A stretch of 64,000 bases of DNA from an uncultured Holophaga sp. (GCF_963677305.1 NZ_OY781925.1:2754001-2818000); one strand, 5' to 3'. Positions 17,452 through 26,511 are shown, counted from the stretch's first letter. Notes: a model not told the origin generated them from the sequence alone. Program-made: numbers and translations.

Positions 17452-18125
17452 AGCTTCCCCTGATCATCCTCCCCGAGGTGGACTCCACCCAGGCCTTTCT
17501 CCAGCGGCATCCGGAGCTGGGCTTCTGCGCGGTGCTGGCCACCTCCCAGACCGCTGGACGGGGTCGGGGGGAGCATGCCTGGGAGAGCCCCGCGGGAGCG
17601 GGCCTCTGGCTCTCCGCAGCCCTTCCCCTACCCCAGCTGGCCCCTGGCATCGTACTCCAGCGGGCCATGGGCGCCGTCGCCGAGCTGCTGCAGACCCCCG
17701 AAGTCCCCCTGGGACTCAAGTGGCCCAACGACCTGGTGGCCCGGCGCGGCTCCGGCCTGGTCAAGGTGGGCGGCATCCTCGGCGAACTCCAGGAGAACCG
17801 CATGATCCTGGGCCTGGGCATCAACCTCAGCGCCGCCCCCAGCATCCCTGGTCGCCCCATCCCTCCAGCCTGCCTCAGGGATCTCGGCCTGGAGCCCCCC
17901 TCCGCCCCCGAGCTGGCCCGCGGGATCCTCCAGGCCTGGAGCCGCTGGGACCGCGAACCGCACCCCGCATTCCGCTGGCCCGCCCCCGGCGAAGCCGTAG
18001 CCTGGGAAGGCGACCAGGGCCGCTGCCTCGGCTGGCTCGACGACGGCCGTCTCGAACTCCAGACCCCGGGCGGTCCCCGCCAGCTCAGCGCTGGTGATCT
18101 CCGCAGCCTCACCCAGCTTGCCTGA
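17448..18125 (+). CDS. birA: Biotin--[acetyl-CoA carboxylase] ligase
   Basis: Activates biotin to biotinyl-AMP and attaches it to the biotin carboxyl carrier protein. The 225-residue protein is the short (class I) form: it starts directly with the catalytic domain (LPLIILPEVDSTQAFLQ), lacking the DNA-binding N-terminal domain of E. coli BirA, so it should not be a repressor. Visible motifs are SQTAGRGRGEHAWES (biotinyl-AMP loop), LKWPNDLV and KVGGILGEL with the catalytic lysine, then LGLGINLS. The C-terminal small domain is present but short. Start GTG 17448 overlaps the coaX stop. The tRNA-Thr follows 33 bases downstream. Confidence 0.93.
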   Translation: MKLPLIILPEVDSTQAFLQRHPELGFCAVLATSQTAGRGRGEHAWESPAGAGLWLSAALPLPQLAPGIVLQRAMGAVAELLQTPEVPLGLKWPNDLVARRGSGLVKVGGILGELQENRMILGLGINLSAAPSIPGRPIPPACLRDLGLEPPSAPELARGILQAWSRWDREPHPAFRWPAPGEAVAWEGDQGRCLGWLDDGRLELQTPGGPRQLSAGDLRSLTQLA

Positions 18126-18158
18126 AAGCCCCATCCCTGCTACATTCAGAAACAGCGG

Positions 18159-18234
18159 GCCAACTTAGCTCAGCTGGTAGAGCAGCTGATTCGTAATCAG
18201 CAGGTCGCAGGTTCAAGTCCTGTAGTTGGCTCCA
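18159..18234 (+). tRNA. tRNA-Thr (anticodon CGT), integration site of the islands
   Basis: A complete 76-base cloverleaf including encoded CCA. The acceptor stem pairs GCCAACT (18159-18165) with AGTTGGC (18224-18230). The anticodon stem-loop GCTGA-TTCGTAA-TCAGC reads CGT, threonine. The T arm CAGGTTCAAGTCCTG is canonical. The 3' half from 18189 on is repeated at 34449 and 43319, marking it as the attachment site of two integrated elements. The intact gene is at the left end, so its function is preserved. Confidence 0.97.
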
Positions 18235-18279
18235 GTAAATTGCCCCGGAAACCCTTGTGGTTCCGGGGTTTTTGCTTGC
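18189..18279 (+). repeat. attL: tRNA-Thr 3' end plus terminator
   Basis: Left attachment copy of the tandem islands. These 91 bases recur at 43319-43409 with one mismatch (G at 18203, T at 43333), and their first 50 bases recur exactly at 34449-34498. The copy covers the anticodon loop through the 3' end of the tRNA and the terminator behind it. The crossover point lies somewhere inside the shared 50 bases. Confidence 0.9.
18243..18275 (+). terminator. Rho-independent terminator of tRNA-Thr
   Basis: CCCCGGAA...TTCCGGGG forms a GC-rich stem directly followed by TTTTT. It lies 8 bases after the tRNA and is duplicated in the right attachment copy at 43373-43405. Confidence 0.85.
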
Positions 18280-18753
18280 GTGCCCATGGGCGTATCAAGG
18301 ATCCGGTGCCCCCGCTCTGGGGGTTGAAATGCCCTCTTTTGGACCCAGGAGGTGCAATAGAGGTGCAACGATTCTACCGCGCTTTGCCTTGTGCCCATTG
18401 GCGTTTTCGAGACTCGCAAGCCATCCCTCCCCCCCAGCAAGGGCAAGGGTTCCCCGCCGCACAGACTCGAATCCCGGACACCCAGGGGTGGTCTGCATTG
18501 ATTCCGAGGTCCGAGCGGTCGGCTAGGTCAGGGGGAAGCCTGTTCCGCCCTGCCAGTTGGAACAGGAACCAGGACTGGCATTGTCTGAATTCAGACATTT
18601 CCCCCCTCAAGGCAGAGGCGAGTCTGGGCTTAACCAAAGAGAGCCAGAGGTCAGCAAGTAGTTCCAGCCCCTGACTCCTTCGCCTCCTCTTCTGATCTAA
18701 TTAAAAGTAAATATTCAATTCCCCAAGAGGGAATGTCGGAAGAGATGACAAGC
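18280..18753. other. Left end of island 1, no gene seen; candidate arm site
   Basis: About 470 bases without a convincing gene. Positions 18350-18371 hold a 22-base sequence containing AGGTGCAA twice, repeated exactly at 34367-34388 beside the integrase. This is the main feature, best explained as an integrase arm-binding site. An imperfect repeat of a GAGGCG...TTTAACCAA block occurs near 18616-18640 and again near 19240-19262. Confidence 0.5.
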
Positions 18754-19083
18754 TCAGTCGATGATGTACAGCTTTGCTCCAGTCTCGGTTCTGGATCTAT
18801 GGGCGTCAGTGTCGTCTGCGACTTGGTAGCTGATGCCAGGGGTGAGGACGAACACTCGTCCATCTTCAAGTTCCGTCTCTAATCGCCCTTCCAGGCACAA
18901 GAGAAAGTGTCCTTTCTTGCACCAATGGTCAGCCAGATAGCCTGCGGTGTATTCGACCATACGGACTCTCACGGGTCCGAATTGGCGAGTCCTCCAGATA
19001 GCTAAGCCACTCGCTCCCCGATGTTCCTCTGGAGGGATCTGCGACCAGTCGGTAAGGCAAAAGGGGATTTCTTTGATATCCAT
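18754..19083 (-). CDS. DHCW-motif cupin-fold protein
   Basis: A 109-residue small cupin. The sequence GLAIWRTRQFGPVRVRMVEYTAGYLADHWCKKGHFLLCLEGRLETELEDG contains the Asp-His-Trp-Cys signature of a small group of single-domain cupins. LTPGISYQVADDTDAHRSRTETGAKLYIID completes the second cupin motif. The histidines (DHW, GH, AH) could bind a metal. Function of the group is not established; cupins of this size bind small ligands or act as isomerases or dioxygenases. The ATG at 19083 has GAGGG about seven bases upstream. It stands alone at the left end of the island. Its base composition is nearer the island than the backbone. Confidence 0.8.
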   Translation of the reverse strand: MDIKEIPFCLTDWSQIPPEEHRGASGLAIWRTRQFGPVRVRMVEYTAGYLADHWCKKGHFLLCLEGRLETELEDGRVFVLTPGISYQVADDTDAHRSRTETGAKLYIID

Positions 19084-19543
19084 CACACCCTCGGATCTGG
19101 TTCACCTTTGCGGTTTGCCCGACTCATATATAGCTTGGAGTTGGGCTGCTTCCAATGATCGCAATGGAATCGACTGTGTCAGTTGGAACAGTCACAAAGT
19201 CTGGTGATCGGGACCCGGACATCAGCCTGTCTTGGCTAGAGGCGGGTGTGGGTTTAACCAAGAGTCGGGAAGTGTGGGTATAGACAATCTGGTCCTCTCC
19301 TCTCCCCGAATCAAGATCATCGATCCCATCAGGAATGCCATTAAGTCATGCCAACTCCGGTAACCACGCGTAGTCCGACTGGCTTTATGGCTTTCTAGAG
19401 TGCCTGGGCTCATTCCCAGAGCCATAGGTGTGGTCTACCTGGATGTCGAGGTCGCCGAATGCGACATCCCCATTGCCGTCTGCCCCATTCCACAAGAACC
19501 TACAGCCAAGCACTTGCAACCCAGAAGGAGTGTCTCACTCCTG
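19084..19543. other. Intergenic stretch of island 1, no gene seen
   Basis: About 460 bases. Short open frames exist on both strands but none has a ribosome site or family resemblance. It contains the second copy of the imperfect GAGGCG...TTTAACCAA block. It could hold the promoter of the cupin gene, or decayed sequence. Confidence 0.4.
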
Positions 19544-20557
19544 CTAATCTGGCTCCGGATTGAACCCCATAGATTCGATGACCGCATTGGAAATGCGTCT
19601 ATTTTCCTCAATAGGCATCTTCAACCAGTTAGTCATCCGATTGAGTCCTGGGAAATGGCTTTCAAGAAATTGAGCCACCTTGTCCGTGTTGATTTCTATG
19701 GGAATTTGCCCATTTTCACCTGGGATTCTTGATTTAACCTCTACATCAGCGAGACAAAGCATTATGTTTCTTAGCCCTTGAGCGCGTTCCCCTGTATAGA
19801 CGAAGAAGAAAAGATCCTGGACTGCCTCAATAAAGCGTGGAACATAGGACCTGATTTCGGGTATTTCGAATAATTCCCTTGGATCTTCATCATACCCATG
19901 GAACGAAATTTCTATTTTCCCCTGACAGTGCATTGCCAATTCTCGAGTCAACCGAATCCGATCAAAGAATACGAGGACATTGGATATATCTAATGAATCA
20001 ACCTCTTGGCGGCTCACAACATACAAGACGCAATCATGATCTTCTATTGCGTCATTCATAGCCCAGTGAAAGTCAGCCCTATTGATAGCATCCGACTTTG
20101 GAGGCAATAGGTTCAAGATAGTCTCCCGCGAACCAGCAAGGACGTTATCTCTAGGAATAGTCATTTTCCAGTTATTTCCGGAAGCAGATGTTATGGCAGG
20201 ATCAAATACTTCCCAATAACATTCTTGAGTTTCGGGTTCGCACAGAACTATCAAAACAGGCATTGGGAAGGTGTCTAAATAGTTAAAATGCTTACGAGAT
20301 CCGTGATATATGAAACCCCAGTGATTGCGATCCTCGAAGAATGATCTACCGCACTTTATCTGCAAGGCAAAAACCTGTCCTGTTACTGAACCATCCTCTA
20401 AGACAATATCAACCTGTGCATCAATTCCAAAGTCATGCTCCTGATGGATTCTACGGAAAAGCCATCCAAATTTATTGGTAATAACCCGTGACACGATATC
20501 TACGCCAAGGTCGCCTTGACGTGCAGCTCTGCTATATTTTGGCAAGTTAGGACTCAT
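19544..20557 (-). CDS. DUF4365 domain protein, PD-(D/E)XK nuclease-like
   Basis: About 337 residues. The N-terminal 130 residues match the DUF4365 pattern: GDLGVDIVSRVITNKFGWLFRRIHQEHDFGIDAQVDIVLEDG, then GQVFALQIKCGRSFF and a strand with CYWEVFDPA. The spaced acidic residue (DFGIDAQVD) and Q-x-K (LQIKCG) fit a PD-(D/E)XK nuclease core with Gln in place of the second Glu. The remaining 200 residues are unassigned, mixed alpha/beta, without membrane segments. DUF4365 proteins often sit in defence islands. It is the second gene of a leftward pair, 70 bases after the preceding unknown. The start at 20557 gives the usual family N-terminus; GTG 20584 is an alternative. Confidence 0.7.
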   Translation of the reverse strand: MSPNLPKYSRAARQGDLGVDIVSRVITNKFGWLFRRIHQEHDFGIDAQVDIVLEDGSVTGQVFALQIKCGRSFFEDRNHWGFIYHGSRKHFNYLDTFPMPVLIVLCEPETQECYWEVFDPAITSASGNNWKMTIPRDNVLAGSRETILNLLPPKSDAINRADFHWAMNDAIEDHDCVLYVVSRQEVDSLDISNVLVFFDRIRLTRELAMHCQGKIEISFHGYDEDPRELFEIPEIRSYVPRFIEAVQDLFFFVYTGERAQGLRNIMLCLADVEVKSRIPGENGQIPIEINTDKVAQFLESHFPGLNRMTNWLKMPIEENRRISNAVIESMGFNPEPD

Positions 20558-20654
20558 AACGCTAAACTCATTAAAAGGTTTCACAAGCAGATTGATTCAG
20601 TTGCCACAACCATAACAAGTCACGACAATGCCATAACACGAACTAGTCAAACCT

Positions 20655-21461
20655 TTAATCATGTTCATTAAATGAGAATGATACCGTCATCGCCTCAAAT
20701 TCCTCGAATATTTGTTCCTGGTCAAGCCTATAACGTGGTCGACCCGTTACAACTAAATATGGTCTATCTGCCTGATCATAACGCACTTGATCAAATTGAT
20801 CTTTATTCATAAATATGCTGCATTTTTTACTGCCATTTATAAAAATGGTCACAATTTTCGAAGCAGTATACATTTTCTGAACAGGACCCCGAATGGTTGT
20901 AACGGCACCTAGTATAACCTGATGACCAATCTCTCGAACATAATCACGAACAGACTCGTCAATCACAATTGGGTCTGGGGAATATGCAGGGACGGTAATC
21001 TGAATAGATTCACTCCCGCCACCAGCTCCAACTCGATTAACCAAATTGGTAACATCGCCATAAATATTGCAAACGAACTGCTTCCTGTTTTCATTCTGAT
21101 CACTCTCGAAATAGCTCTTAACGCGTTTTTCAGCATAAATCTTGAGCGCAGAGAAGAGAAACCCCAAGGACGCTTTAAGTGCTTCGTGATTAGCGGGGTC
21201 GCTGAGAAACGGAACCAGCGAATAGAAATCAGATGACTTCTTATGACCACCAATCTGAAGAGATAGGTCGATCCGATTTCTCTTGCTTAGTTTTTTACCC
21301 TTTTCAAACCTACCCTCGGAGGTTAAATGTCCTTTGTGGATCAATTTTTGAACCGCAACAAGGGCGACACCAAGATCATAGATCGGCAAATTTGAGGTAT
21401 CCAAATTGGGTCCAATAAATCTCAAATTGAGCGCAGGAAATCCTGTATCAACCTGTTCCAC
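20655..21461 (-). CDS. Unknown protein paired with the DUF4365 gene
   Basis: A 268-residue protein I cannot assign. GTG 21461 has AAGGAGG five bases upstream, a strong ribosome site. The N-terminal part (LRFIGPNLDTSNLPIYDLGVALVAVQKLIHKGH) looks like a beta strand followed by a helix with the motif DLG-x(2)-L. A basic segment (KGKKLSKRNRIDLSLQIGGHKKSSDFYSLV) follows, then a helix (HEALKASLGFLFSALKIYAEKRV) and a beta-rich C-terminal half. The layout resembles the unknown protein at 37094-37663 in island 2. It is the first gene of the two-gene operon with the DUF4365 protein, so it may be a sensor or partner of that nuclease-like protein. Confidence 0.65.
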   Translation of the reverse strand: MEQVDTGFPALNLRFIGPNLDTSNLPIYDLGVALVAVQKLIHKGHLTSEGRFEKGKKLSKRNRIDLSLQIGGHKKSSDFYSLVPFLSDPANHEALKASLGFLFSALKIYAEKRVKSYFESDQNENRKQFVCNIYGDVTNLVNRVGAGGGSESIQITVPAYSPDPIVIDESVRDYVREIGHQVILGAVTTIRGPVQKMYTASKIVTIFINGSKKCSIFMNKDQFDQVRYDQADRPYLVVTGRPRYRLDQEQIFEEFEAMTVSFSFNEHD

Positions 21462-21739
21462 CCCATCCTCCTTGTGTCCTCAATCAGACTGAACCAATCT
21501 TGACCAAATGTAAGTCAAACATCACCTTCTAGACTCGCAGCGCTGGGGCATGATCCCTCATCAATCTCTCTATGTCTACTCAATTATGCGCACTGAATTT
21601 CAGCGTATTGTTCTACCTGGAGTGGGTTACTGCCAAGGAATGTGCTAGCTGTATGCGCTTTGGAATCCTGCCCTGACAACGCCTAACATGCCAAATGACT
21701 TGAATCTGCCGTCAATCAACATCCTCATAGTCCTCCAGG

Positions 21740-22210
21740 TCATCTCTCTCCACACCCGAACCCATCCTCGCCCACAATCTCCATGGCGTGGATCAGCTGA
21801 ATGCTCCCCAATCCATCAATCACCCGTTTCGCCAGGGCACGCTGTTGAGGCTGAATCCTTCTCGTCGACTTCCATCGATTGAGGAGCATCCTGGCAATCT
21901 TCCTTTGACTGGTTTCATCCCAGACCCCTTCCAGTTCGGAGGCTATGGCTTCAGCCGGGTCATCCACCCCCTCCAAGAGGATGAGCGCCTCCTCACAGAG
22001 GTGCCGTTCCCAGTATGAAGAATCGGGCAGCATCCCAGCCTTGATCCGCTCACCAACCTCCTTCTTCGAAAGCATGCAGTTCGATCGCCAGATCAGTGCA
22101 TCTGCAGCGATGCCCTTCTCGCCTCCCCACTCACCAGCCCACCTCTGCACGAGCTTTACCACCCGCCCCTCATCATTCCAAAGATGAGAGGCGGCAGGGG
22201 AGGGCGTCAA
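21740..22210 (-). CDS. Unknown helical protein
   Basis: Up to 156 residues starting at TTG 22210; a GTG at 22159 after a GAGGGG sequence is a possible later start. The product is rich in Trp, Arg and Glu and probably all-helical (WNDEGRVVKLVQRWAGEWGGEKGIAADALIWRSNCMLSKKEVGERIKAG, ARMLLNRWKSTRRIQPQQRALAKRVIDGLGSIQLIHAMEI). It contains no membrane helix and no known motif. It stands alone between the DUF4365 pair and the chemoreceptor. Upstream of it, at 22222-22241, lies one copy of the repeated CGGCTTATAGGTAGAG motif. I judge it a probable gene from its composition and length only. Confidence 0.5.
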   Translation of the reverse strand: MTPSPAASHLWNDEGRVVKLVQRWAGEWGGEKGIAADALIWRSNCMLSKKEVGERIKAGMLPDSSYWERHLCEEALILLEGVDDPAEAIASELEGVWDETSQRKIARMLLNRWKSTRRIQPQQRALAKRVIDGLGSIQLIHAMEIVGEDGFGCGER

Positions 22211-22704
22211 TGATTAGTTCCACGGCTTATAGGTAGAGAGGCAAGAACAGGCTTCGGGTGTTAATCTCGGACGGTCCCCATCTGTGATTGCGCACTCCGC
22301 AGGAGTCGTTTCCCTGTTGGGTTGGCTTCTGGGTCCCATGGCTGTGTAGCCTCCTCATGCGACACCTTGACCTTGTGTCAAAGTAAGTCGACGAATTGAC
22401 GAAATGCCTCTCATCTATGAATAATACCATGAAATAGCAGTATTCCGCCGAAAGCATTTGCAATCATGTGCCGATTTATTACAACAGCACCCGTATCATT
22501 TGACAGATAGCTGTGGATGAGGGTGCCTGCGTCCAATTTGAGGATCAATTTAGAAGATATAAAGTCAGTTGCCATAGCTCAAATATTTGCAAATGGATTT
22601 TTAGTCTTGACTGCTGTCTGGCGGTGGTTTTAGCCTACTTGGCGAGTTTTGAGTTTGGTTCATCTGCGAATTGGTATCCTTTTGGAGACAATGAGGAGGC
22701 GTGC
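22211..22704. promoter_or_regulatory. Divergent intergenic region upstream of the chemoreceptor
   Basis: About 490 bases between divergent genes, AT-rich toward the chemoreceptor. It has one copy of the island-1 motif CGGCTTATAGGTAGAG (22222-22237). The chemoreceptor frame stays open back to 22513, but that extension has no family resemblance and an AGGAGG site marks the start at 22705. Promoters must lie here, but I cannot place them securely. Confidence 0.4.
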
Positions 22705-24294
22705 GTGATAGCTAATCTCTACCGAAATCTAAAGATAGGTTTTAAGTTGTTGATACCGGTTTCGGTCCTGTGTGTCGTTCTTGCGGTTACCGTTGCGCTA
22801 GCCGTCAAGGATACTTATCACGACATGGTCAGGTTTGAGGCGTTCTCTTCGGAGTACCTCGTCCCGATTTCAGAGCTTGGTCGGTGCCGAGCTCAAATGC
22901 TGAAAACATACATAACCTCCCAGCGGTACTGTGAAGCTTCTGCCGAGGAGAGACCCGGCATCATGGCAGAACTCGCATCCGTGGATTCCGACTTTGAGGC
23001 ATCTTGGAGAAAATACATAGCTGGATCAGCTACAGATACTGAGCGTCAGCACGCAGCATCATACAGAGAACATGTTGATAGATACATTAAGTCTAGAAAT
23101 GCTGCTCTTGTATATGCGAAGCAAGGGAATATTCAGCGGGCGAAAGAAAACCTTGCTCGTGAATCCTTCCCGATTCTTCAGCGCTCAATTGAGTATTGGA
23201 AGCAGATAATGGCTGACAACGTGAGTCAAGCTGACGCAGAGGCGCAGGCAAGTCGTTCAAATTTCAAAAAGCATGCCAGCGTAGGCATTGGGTTTTCTCT
23301 GGTCGGATTGATTGTGAGCATTGTTCTGGTCTTTATTGTATTGAGGACTATTCAGCACGCTCTATCATCTGTGAATAAAACACTGGATTCGGTAGCCTCC
23401 GGCAATCTCCAGGCTGTTTGTGGACTCCAGAGTAGGGACGAGCTAGGAACGATGGGCAAAACCCTGGACGGAATGGTTCTTCGTTTGCGCAGTCTGCTGT
23501 CTTCCATCCGGACAGAAGCCGACGGAGTCGCCAGTGGGGCAACCCAATTGTCAGCATCGGCAGAGCAAATGGCGGTAACAGGAGCAGAAGTGGCTCGGAG
23601 TGCCGACAATCAGAGGATTGGGGCAGAAAGAATGGCGTCTGGTATGACCGAACTGGCGGCTTCAATCGAAGCTGTTAGCCAGGGGTCGCATGCGTCCCTA
23701 GAGCGAGTCAATCTTGCCTTTGACGCAACCCAGAGGGGGAGTGAAGCAGGTCAAGCAACCCTCCAGGCGATGCAGGCAATCCATGACACCGCTCAGCAAA
23801 TCGCCAAAGCAGTGAACGTTATCCAAGAGATTGCCCAACAGACCAACCTGCTCTCGTTGAATGCGGCAATCGAGGCTGCCAAGGCTGGCGAGCATGGTAA
23901 AGGCTTTGCAGTTGTCGCAGAGGAGGTTCGAAAGCTTGCAGAGCGCAGTTCCGTTTCCGCTAAGGAGGTTGCACAGCAAATTGGCGAAGCGAATGCGGCA
24001 ATTCGGAATGGTCAAACTACGGTTTCCGCAACGGCTGATTTGTTAGTAGAGATCCGGAATATCCTTGAAGAGTTTGCCAGTGTGACCAAGGAAGCGGCTC
24101 TCGCCACTGACGAACAGGCTCGTGCTGGGCAGGAGGTCGCAGGTCAAGTTGACGCAAGCGTGCAGGAAAGCTCCTCAATTGCGTCTGCCATCACCGAGAT
24201 GTCTGCAACTACTGCAGAGGTTGCAAGCACCTCCTCAGAGCTGCACAGACTTGCCGAGAGTCTCCGCAGCCAGGTGGAAACCTTTAACCTGTAG
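22705..24294 (+). CDS. Methyl-accepting chemotaxis protein (4HB sensor, HAMP, signalling domain)
   Basis: A 529-residue transmembrane chemoreceptor. TM1 lies at about 10-30 ([22 protein letters not shown]). A helical periplasmic sensor of about 150 residues of the four-helix-bundle type follows, with TM2 at about 193-215 ([20 protein letters not shown]), then HAMP. The signalling domain has the hairpin tip [41 protein letters not shown]. It should control CheA through CheW at the inner membrane; no che genes are nearby. GTG 22705 has GAGGAGG at 22693-22699. No CheR-tethering pentapeptide ends the protein (ETFNL). Codon use is less GC-rich than the backbone, consistent with arrival on the island. 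Confidence 0.9.
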   Translation: MIANLYRNLKIGFKLLIPVSVLCVVLAVTVALAVKDTYHDMVRFEAFSSEYLVPISELGRCRAQMLKTYITSQRYCEASAEERPGIMAELASVDSDFEASWRKYIAGSATDTERQHAASYREHVDRYIKSRNAALVYAKQGNIQRAKENLARESFPILQRSIEYWKQIMADNVSQADAEAQASRSNFKKHASVGIGFSLVGLIVSIVLVFIVLRTIQHALSSVNKTLDSVASGNLQAVCGLQSRDELGTMGKTLDGMVLRLRSLLSSIRTEADGVASGATQLSASAEQMAVTGAEVARSADNQRIGAERMASGMTELAASIEAVSQGSHASLERVNLAFDATQRGSEAGQATLQAMQAIHDTAQQIAKAVNVIQEIAQQTNLLSLNAAIEAAKAGEHGKGFAVVAEEVRKLAERSSVSAKEVAQQIGEANAAIRNGQTTVSATADLLVEIRNILEEFASVTKEAALATDEQARAGQEVAGQVDASVQESSSIASAITEMSATTAEVASTSSELHRLAESLRSQVETFNL

Positions 24295-24569
24295 TCCAAA
24301 ACGCTTCAATTCCAAAGCTTTAATACACCTGTATCAATTCTTTGAAGCCATAAATGCCGTCGATGTTACATAAAGTTATCGCTAAGCACCTTGTTTGATT
24401 GTCATACGCTATATCTATTTTCACATCAACACCTTGCACTTCAGATGTGCTAGCTACTAGATTTCACTGCACTTCATCCTTGTCGTGTAATAGATCTGCA
24501 TGAAATCTTAACGACTTTATTCCTAAGAGCCACACCGCCCTTACCAACCCCATCCCACGGTGATCCAGA

Positions 24570-24965
24570 ATGACGCTCGGCGCAGTAAACCATGGGCTCC
24601 TCAATTCTTATCTCGACGCTATCGATGCGATGGATCTGGATCGACTGCTCGCCTGCTTCGCTTCCGACATTGAGTTTCAGTTGGCAGAGACGACCCCGGT
24701 TCTCGTTGGCAAAGATGCCCTCCGAGCTTTCTATGAAGAACGCTGGCACTCCTTCTCAGGTCAAAAGGCACTGCGAAGGCGAAGCTTCACCAACGGGCTT
24801 GAGGTCATCACGATGGCGGAGATCGAAGTCACCATCCCAGAGATGGGGGAGGGGTTCTTCATTCTCCCCATCGCCCAGCGATTCGTCTTTGACTCGTCCG
24901 GATTGATTGTGAAGCTTACAGATTTCCTGGACTTCAAGAGCGCCATCCGAGCCTCTCGTCTGTAG
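24570..24965 (+). CDS. SnoaL/NTF2-like protein, copy 1
   Basis: A 131-residue NTF2-fold protein. LDAIDAMDLDRLLACFASDIEFQLAETTPVLVGKDALRAFYEERWHSF is the classic SnoaL-like beginning (two helices, strand, pocket helix), followed by strands ending IAQRFVFDSSGLIVKLTDFLDF. Members bind small hydrophobic ligands or act as isomerases or hydrolases, but no catalytic Asp-His pair is certain here. It is strongly similar to the next gene (25129-25542) and to a backbone copy at 44421-44816, with LAETTPVLVGK conserved in all three. It follows the chemoreceptor after 275 bases. Function unknown; a sensory or ligand-carrier role is a guess from neighbours. Confidence 0.82.
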   Translation: MTLGAVNHGLLNSYLDAIDAMDLDRLLACFASDIEFQLAETTPVLVGKDALRAFYEERWHSFSGQKALRRRSFTNGLEVITMAEIEVTIPEMGEGFFILPIAQRFVFDSSGLIVKLTDFLDFKSAIRASRL

Positions 24966-25128
24966 TTGGCGATGAGATTCAGGCTCAGCTCAGTTTTTTT
25001 GTCTCCAGCCCAAGCGGGGAAAGCCTAAATCTGCCGGATGACCCCCGCCTTTCTACTTCCATTGATCTCCTGCTGCATACAGTTCGTCTATCTCGGCTTG
25101 ACCTTGGGACGGCTCTATTAGATTCTGT

Positions 25129-25542
25129 ATGCTCAATTTTGGGATGCAACAAATGGCTTTTGATGTATCAACCTATGGACTTCTCAAGCCATTTCTCGAC
25201 GCCATAGATGCAATGGACCTTGATCGTCTGATTGCATGCTTCTCTCCCGAAGTTGAGTTTCAGCTAGCTGAGACAACGCCGGTCCTTGTTGGTAAGGCTG
25301 CTTTGCGCATGTTCTATGAGGAGCACTGGCACTCCTTCTCTGGTCAGAAGGCGATCAGTAGGACCTTTCTTACCAATGGACTCGAAGTCATCTCTATTTC
25401 AGAACTTAAGGTTCCAATTCCGGAAATGGGAGAGGGACTTTTTATCCTTCCTATTGTCCAACGATTTGTCTTCGAACCATCAGGTCTGATTGTAAAGCTC
25501 ACAGACTTTCTCGATTTTAAACGCGCTATTCATACCTCCTAA
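25129..25542 (+). CDS. SnoaL/NTF2-like protein, copy 2
   Basis: A 137-residue paralogue of the preceding gene with the same domain over its whole length: FLDAIDAMDLDRLIACFSPEVEFQLAETTPVLVGKAALRMFYEEHWHSFSGQKA, then FEPSGLIVKLTDFLDFKRAI. The N-terminus is a little longer; in-frame ATGs at codons 6 and 9 are possible starts. The nucleotide sequence is more AT-rich than copy 1, which in turn is more AT-rich than the backbone copy, so the three have diverged for some time. A 160-base gap separates the two island copies. Its role is unknown. Confidence 0.82.
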   Translation: MLNFGMQQMAFDVSTYGLLKPFLDAIDAMDLDRLIACFSPEVEFQLAETTPVLVGKAALRMFYEEHWHSFSGQKAISRTFLTNGLEVISISELKVPIPEMGEGLFILPIVQRFVFEPSGLIVKLTDFLDFKRAIHTS

Positions 25543-25554
25543 TGCCATTGTGCT

Positions 25555-25764
25555 TCATGCCGAGAGATGGGATGCGGGGTTTCTTGCCGCTCGTCCATCT
25601 CTCCGCTTGTTTTGCTTCCCACTCCCATGACGACTCGGCTTCCGCCTCATGTTGTCAACCTTGTGCCAGGGGCATCTGCTGCACTTCGCATTGAGCTTCT
25701 TGTAGAGCCGTGTATAGACCTTCCGGCTCTCCGTCGTCTCGCACTCCTGCTTCGGACCTGGCAT
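25555..25764 (-). CDS. Small basic protein with CxxC-x-H motif
   Basis: A 69-residue, strongly basic protein. The ATG at 25764 has AAGGAG seven bases upstream, which is the main reason to accept it. The middle contains NAKCSRCPWHKVDNMRRK, a possible half zinc knuckle, and the tail is Arg/Lys-rich (SGKQNKRRDGRAARN). Small CxxC basic proteins of this type are frequent in phages and integrative elements, where they may bind nucleic acid. It faces the SnoaL-like gene tail to tail with 12 bases between stops. No family can be named. The open frame on the opposite strand (25567-25872) is rejected in its favour. Confidence 0.45.
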   Translation of the reverse strand: MPGPKQECETTESRKVYTRLYKKLNAKCSRCPWHKVDNMRRKPSRHGSGKQNKRRDGRAARNPASHLSA

Positions 25765-26511
25765 TTCCCCTCTCCTTATCTCGCTCTAAGGTCAATCTGC
25801 GTATCTACAGAGATTGAAGTGGGTCACCAGCCCAGGTGGATGGCGCAACCTCTCCCTGAAGGTGGTAATTAACCAATAGCCCTCATGGCATGCGCTCGAT
25901 GCTATCGGAGCTGTGCGTCAACCCGGATGCACCACCCAATCCCGTATCTCGGCTTATAGGTAGAGCGGCATGCACAATGGGTCGCTAAGTGTAAGCATCA
26001 TGAAATCCGGGAACTTCATGTTTTTTAGTGACCCATCAGTATCCAAACTATCAACTAAGTCACATCATACCACATATCATGATGTTGTCAAGTATAGGGT
26101 GGTAAATATGATCTGTAATGGAATCGACATGATTGATGATGCTATAACCCTGGTCCTGTCGAACATGAAATAGCTGTCTTGGCGATCTATAGCACATCAC
26201 AGATACCTATCTCGGCTTATTCAGCGAGAACGAATCTCACCGATTGAGACACCCTTCGCCCATCCACAGACATGAGGTGGTAGAAAGCTTATAGATGCTC
26301 AAGGTGATGCATGTATCCCGTGCAGCATGACCATCACCCGTTGCCGGATGGGATGAGATCAAAACGCGGTGGTAAAAGTCAGTAGAGCAGGATGTCAGAC
26401 GCCACCCTGACCTCTTTGCAATCCCTCCTGATCAACGGGTCAGGGAGGGTGACTTCAACTTGAAGGTGGTAAATGAATTTGTCGACAACAGTGTCGACAT
26501 AAAGAGATCCC
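25765..26511. other. Repeat-rich intergenic region, candidate replication origin of island 1
   Basis: About 750 bases without a supported gene. GGTGGTAA occurs at 25861, 26099, 26369 and 26465, and GGTGGTAG at 26276, all on the plus strand. A nested hairpin spans 25978-26035 (TGGGTCGCTAA with TTAGTGACCCA, inner CATGAA with TTCATG). TATCTCGGCTTAT occurs at 25945 and 26208. A dyad of two TGTCGAC units lies at 26479-26500, just before the next gene. The prim-pol replication gene follows downstream. An origin or a heavily regulated promoter region fits best. Confidence 0.45.

Noticed and set aside
22513..22704. N-terminal extension of the chemoreceptor frame
   Set aside because: No resemblance to chemoreceptors and a strong AGGAGG site marks the GTG at 22705.
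25567..25872. 101-codon plus-strand frame opposite the small basic protein
   Set aside because: No ribosome site; the opposite strand has AAGGAG at the right distance.
25970..26173. 67-codon plus-strand frame in the repeat region
   Set aside because: Overlaps the nested hairpin and a repeat copy, weak ribosome site, no protein character.
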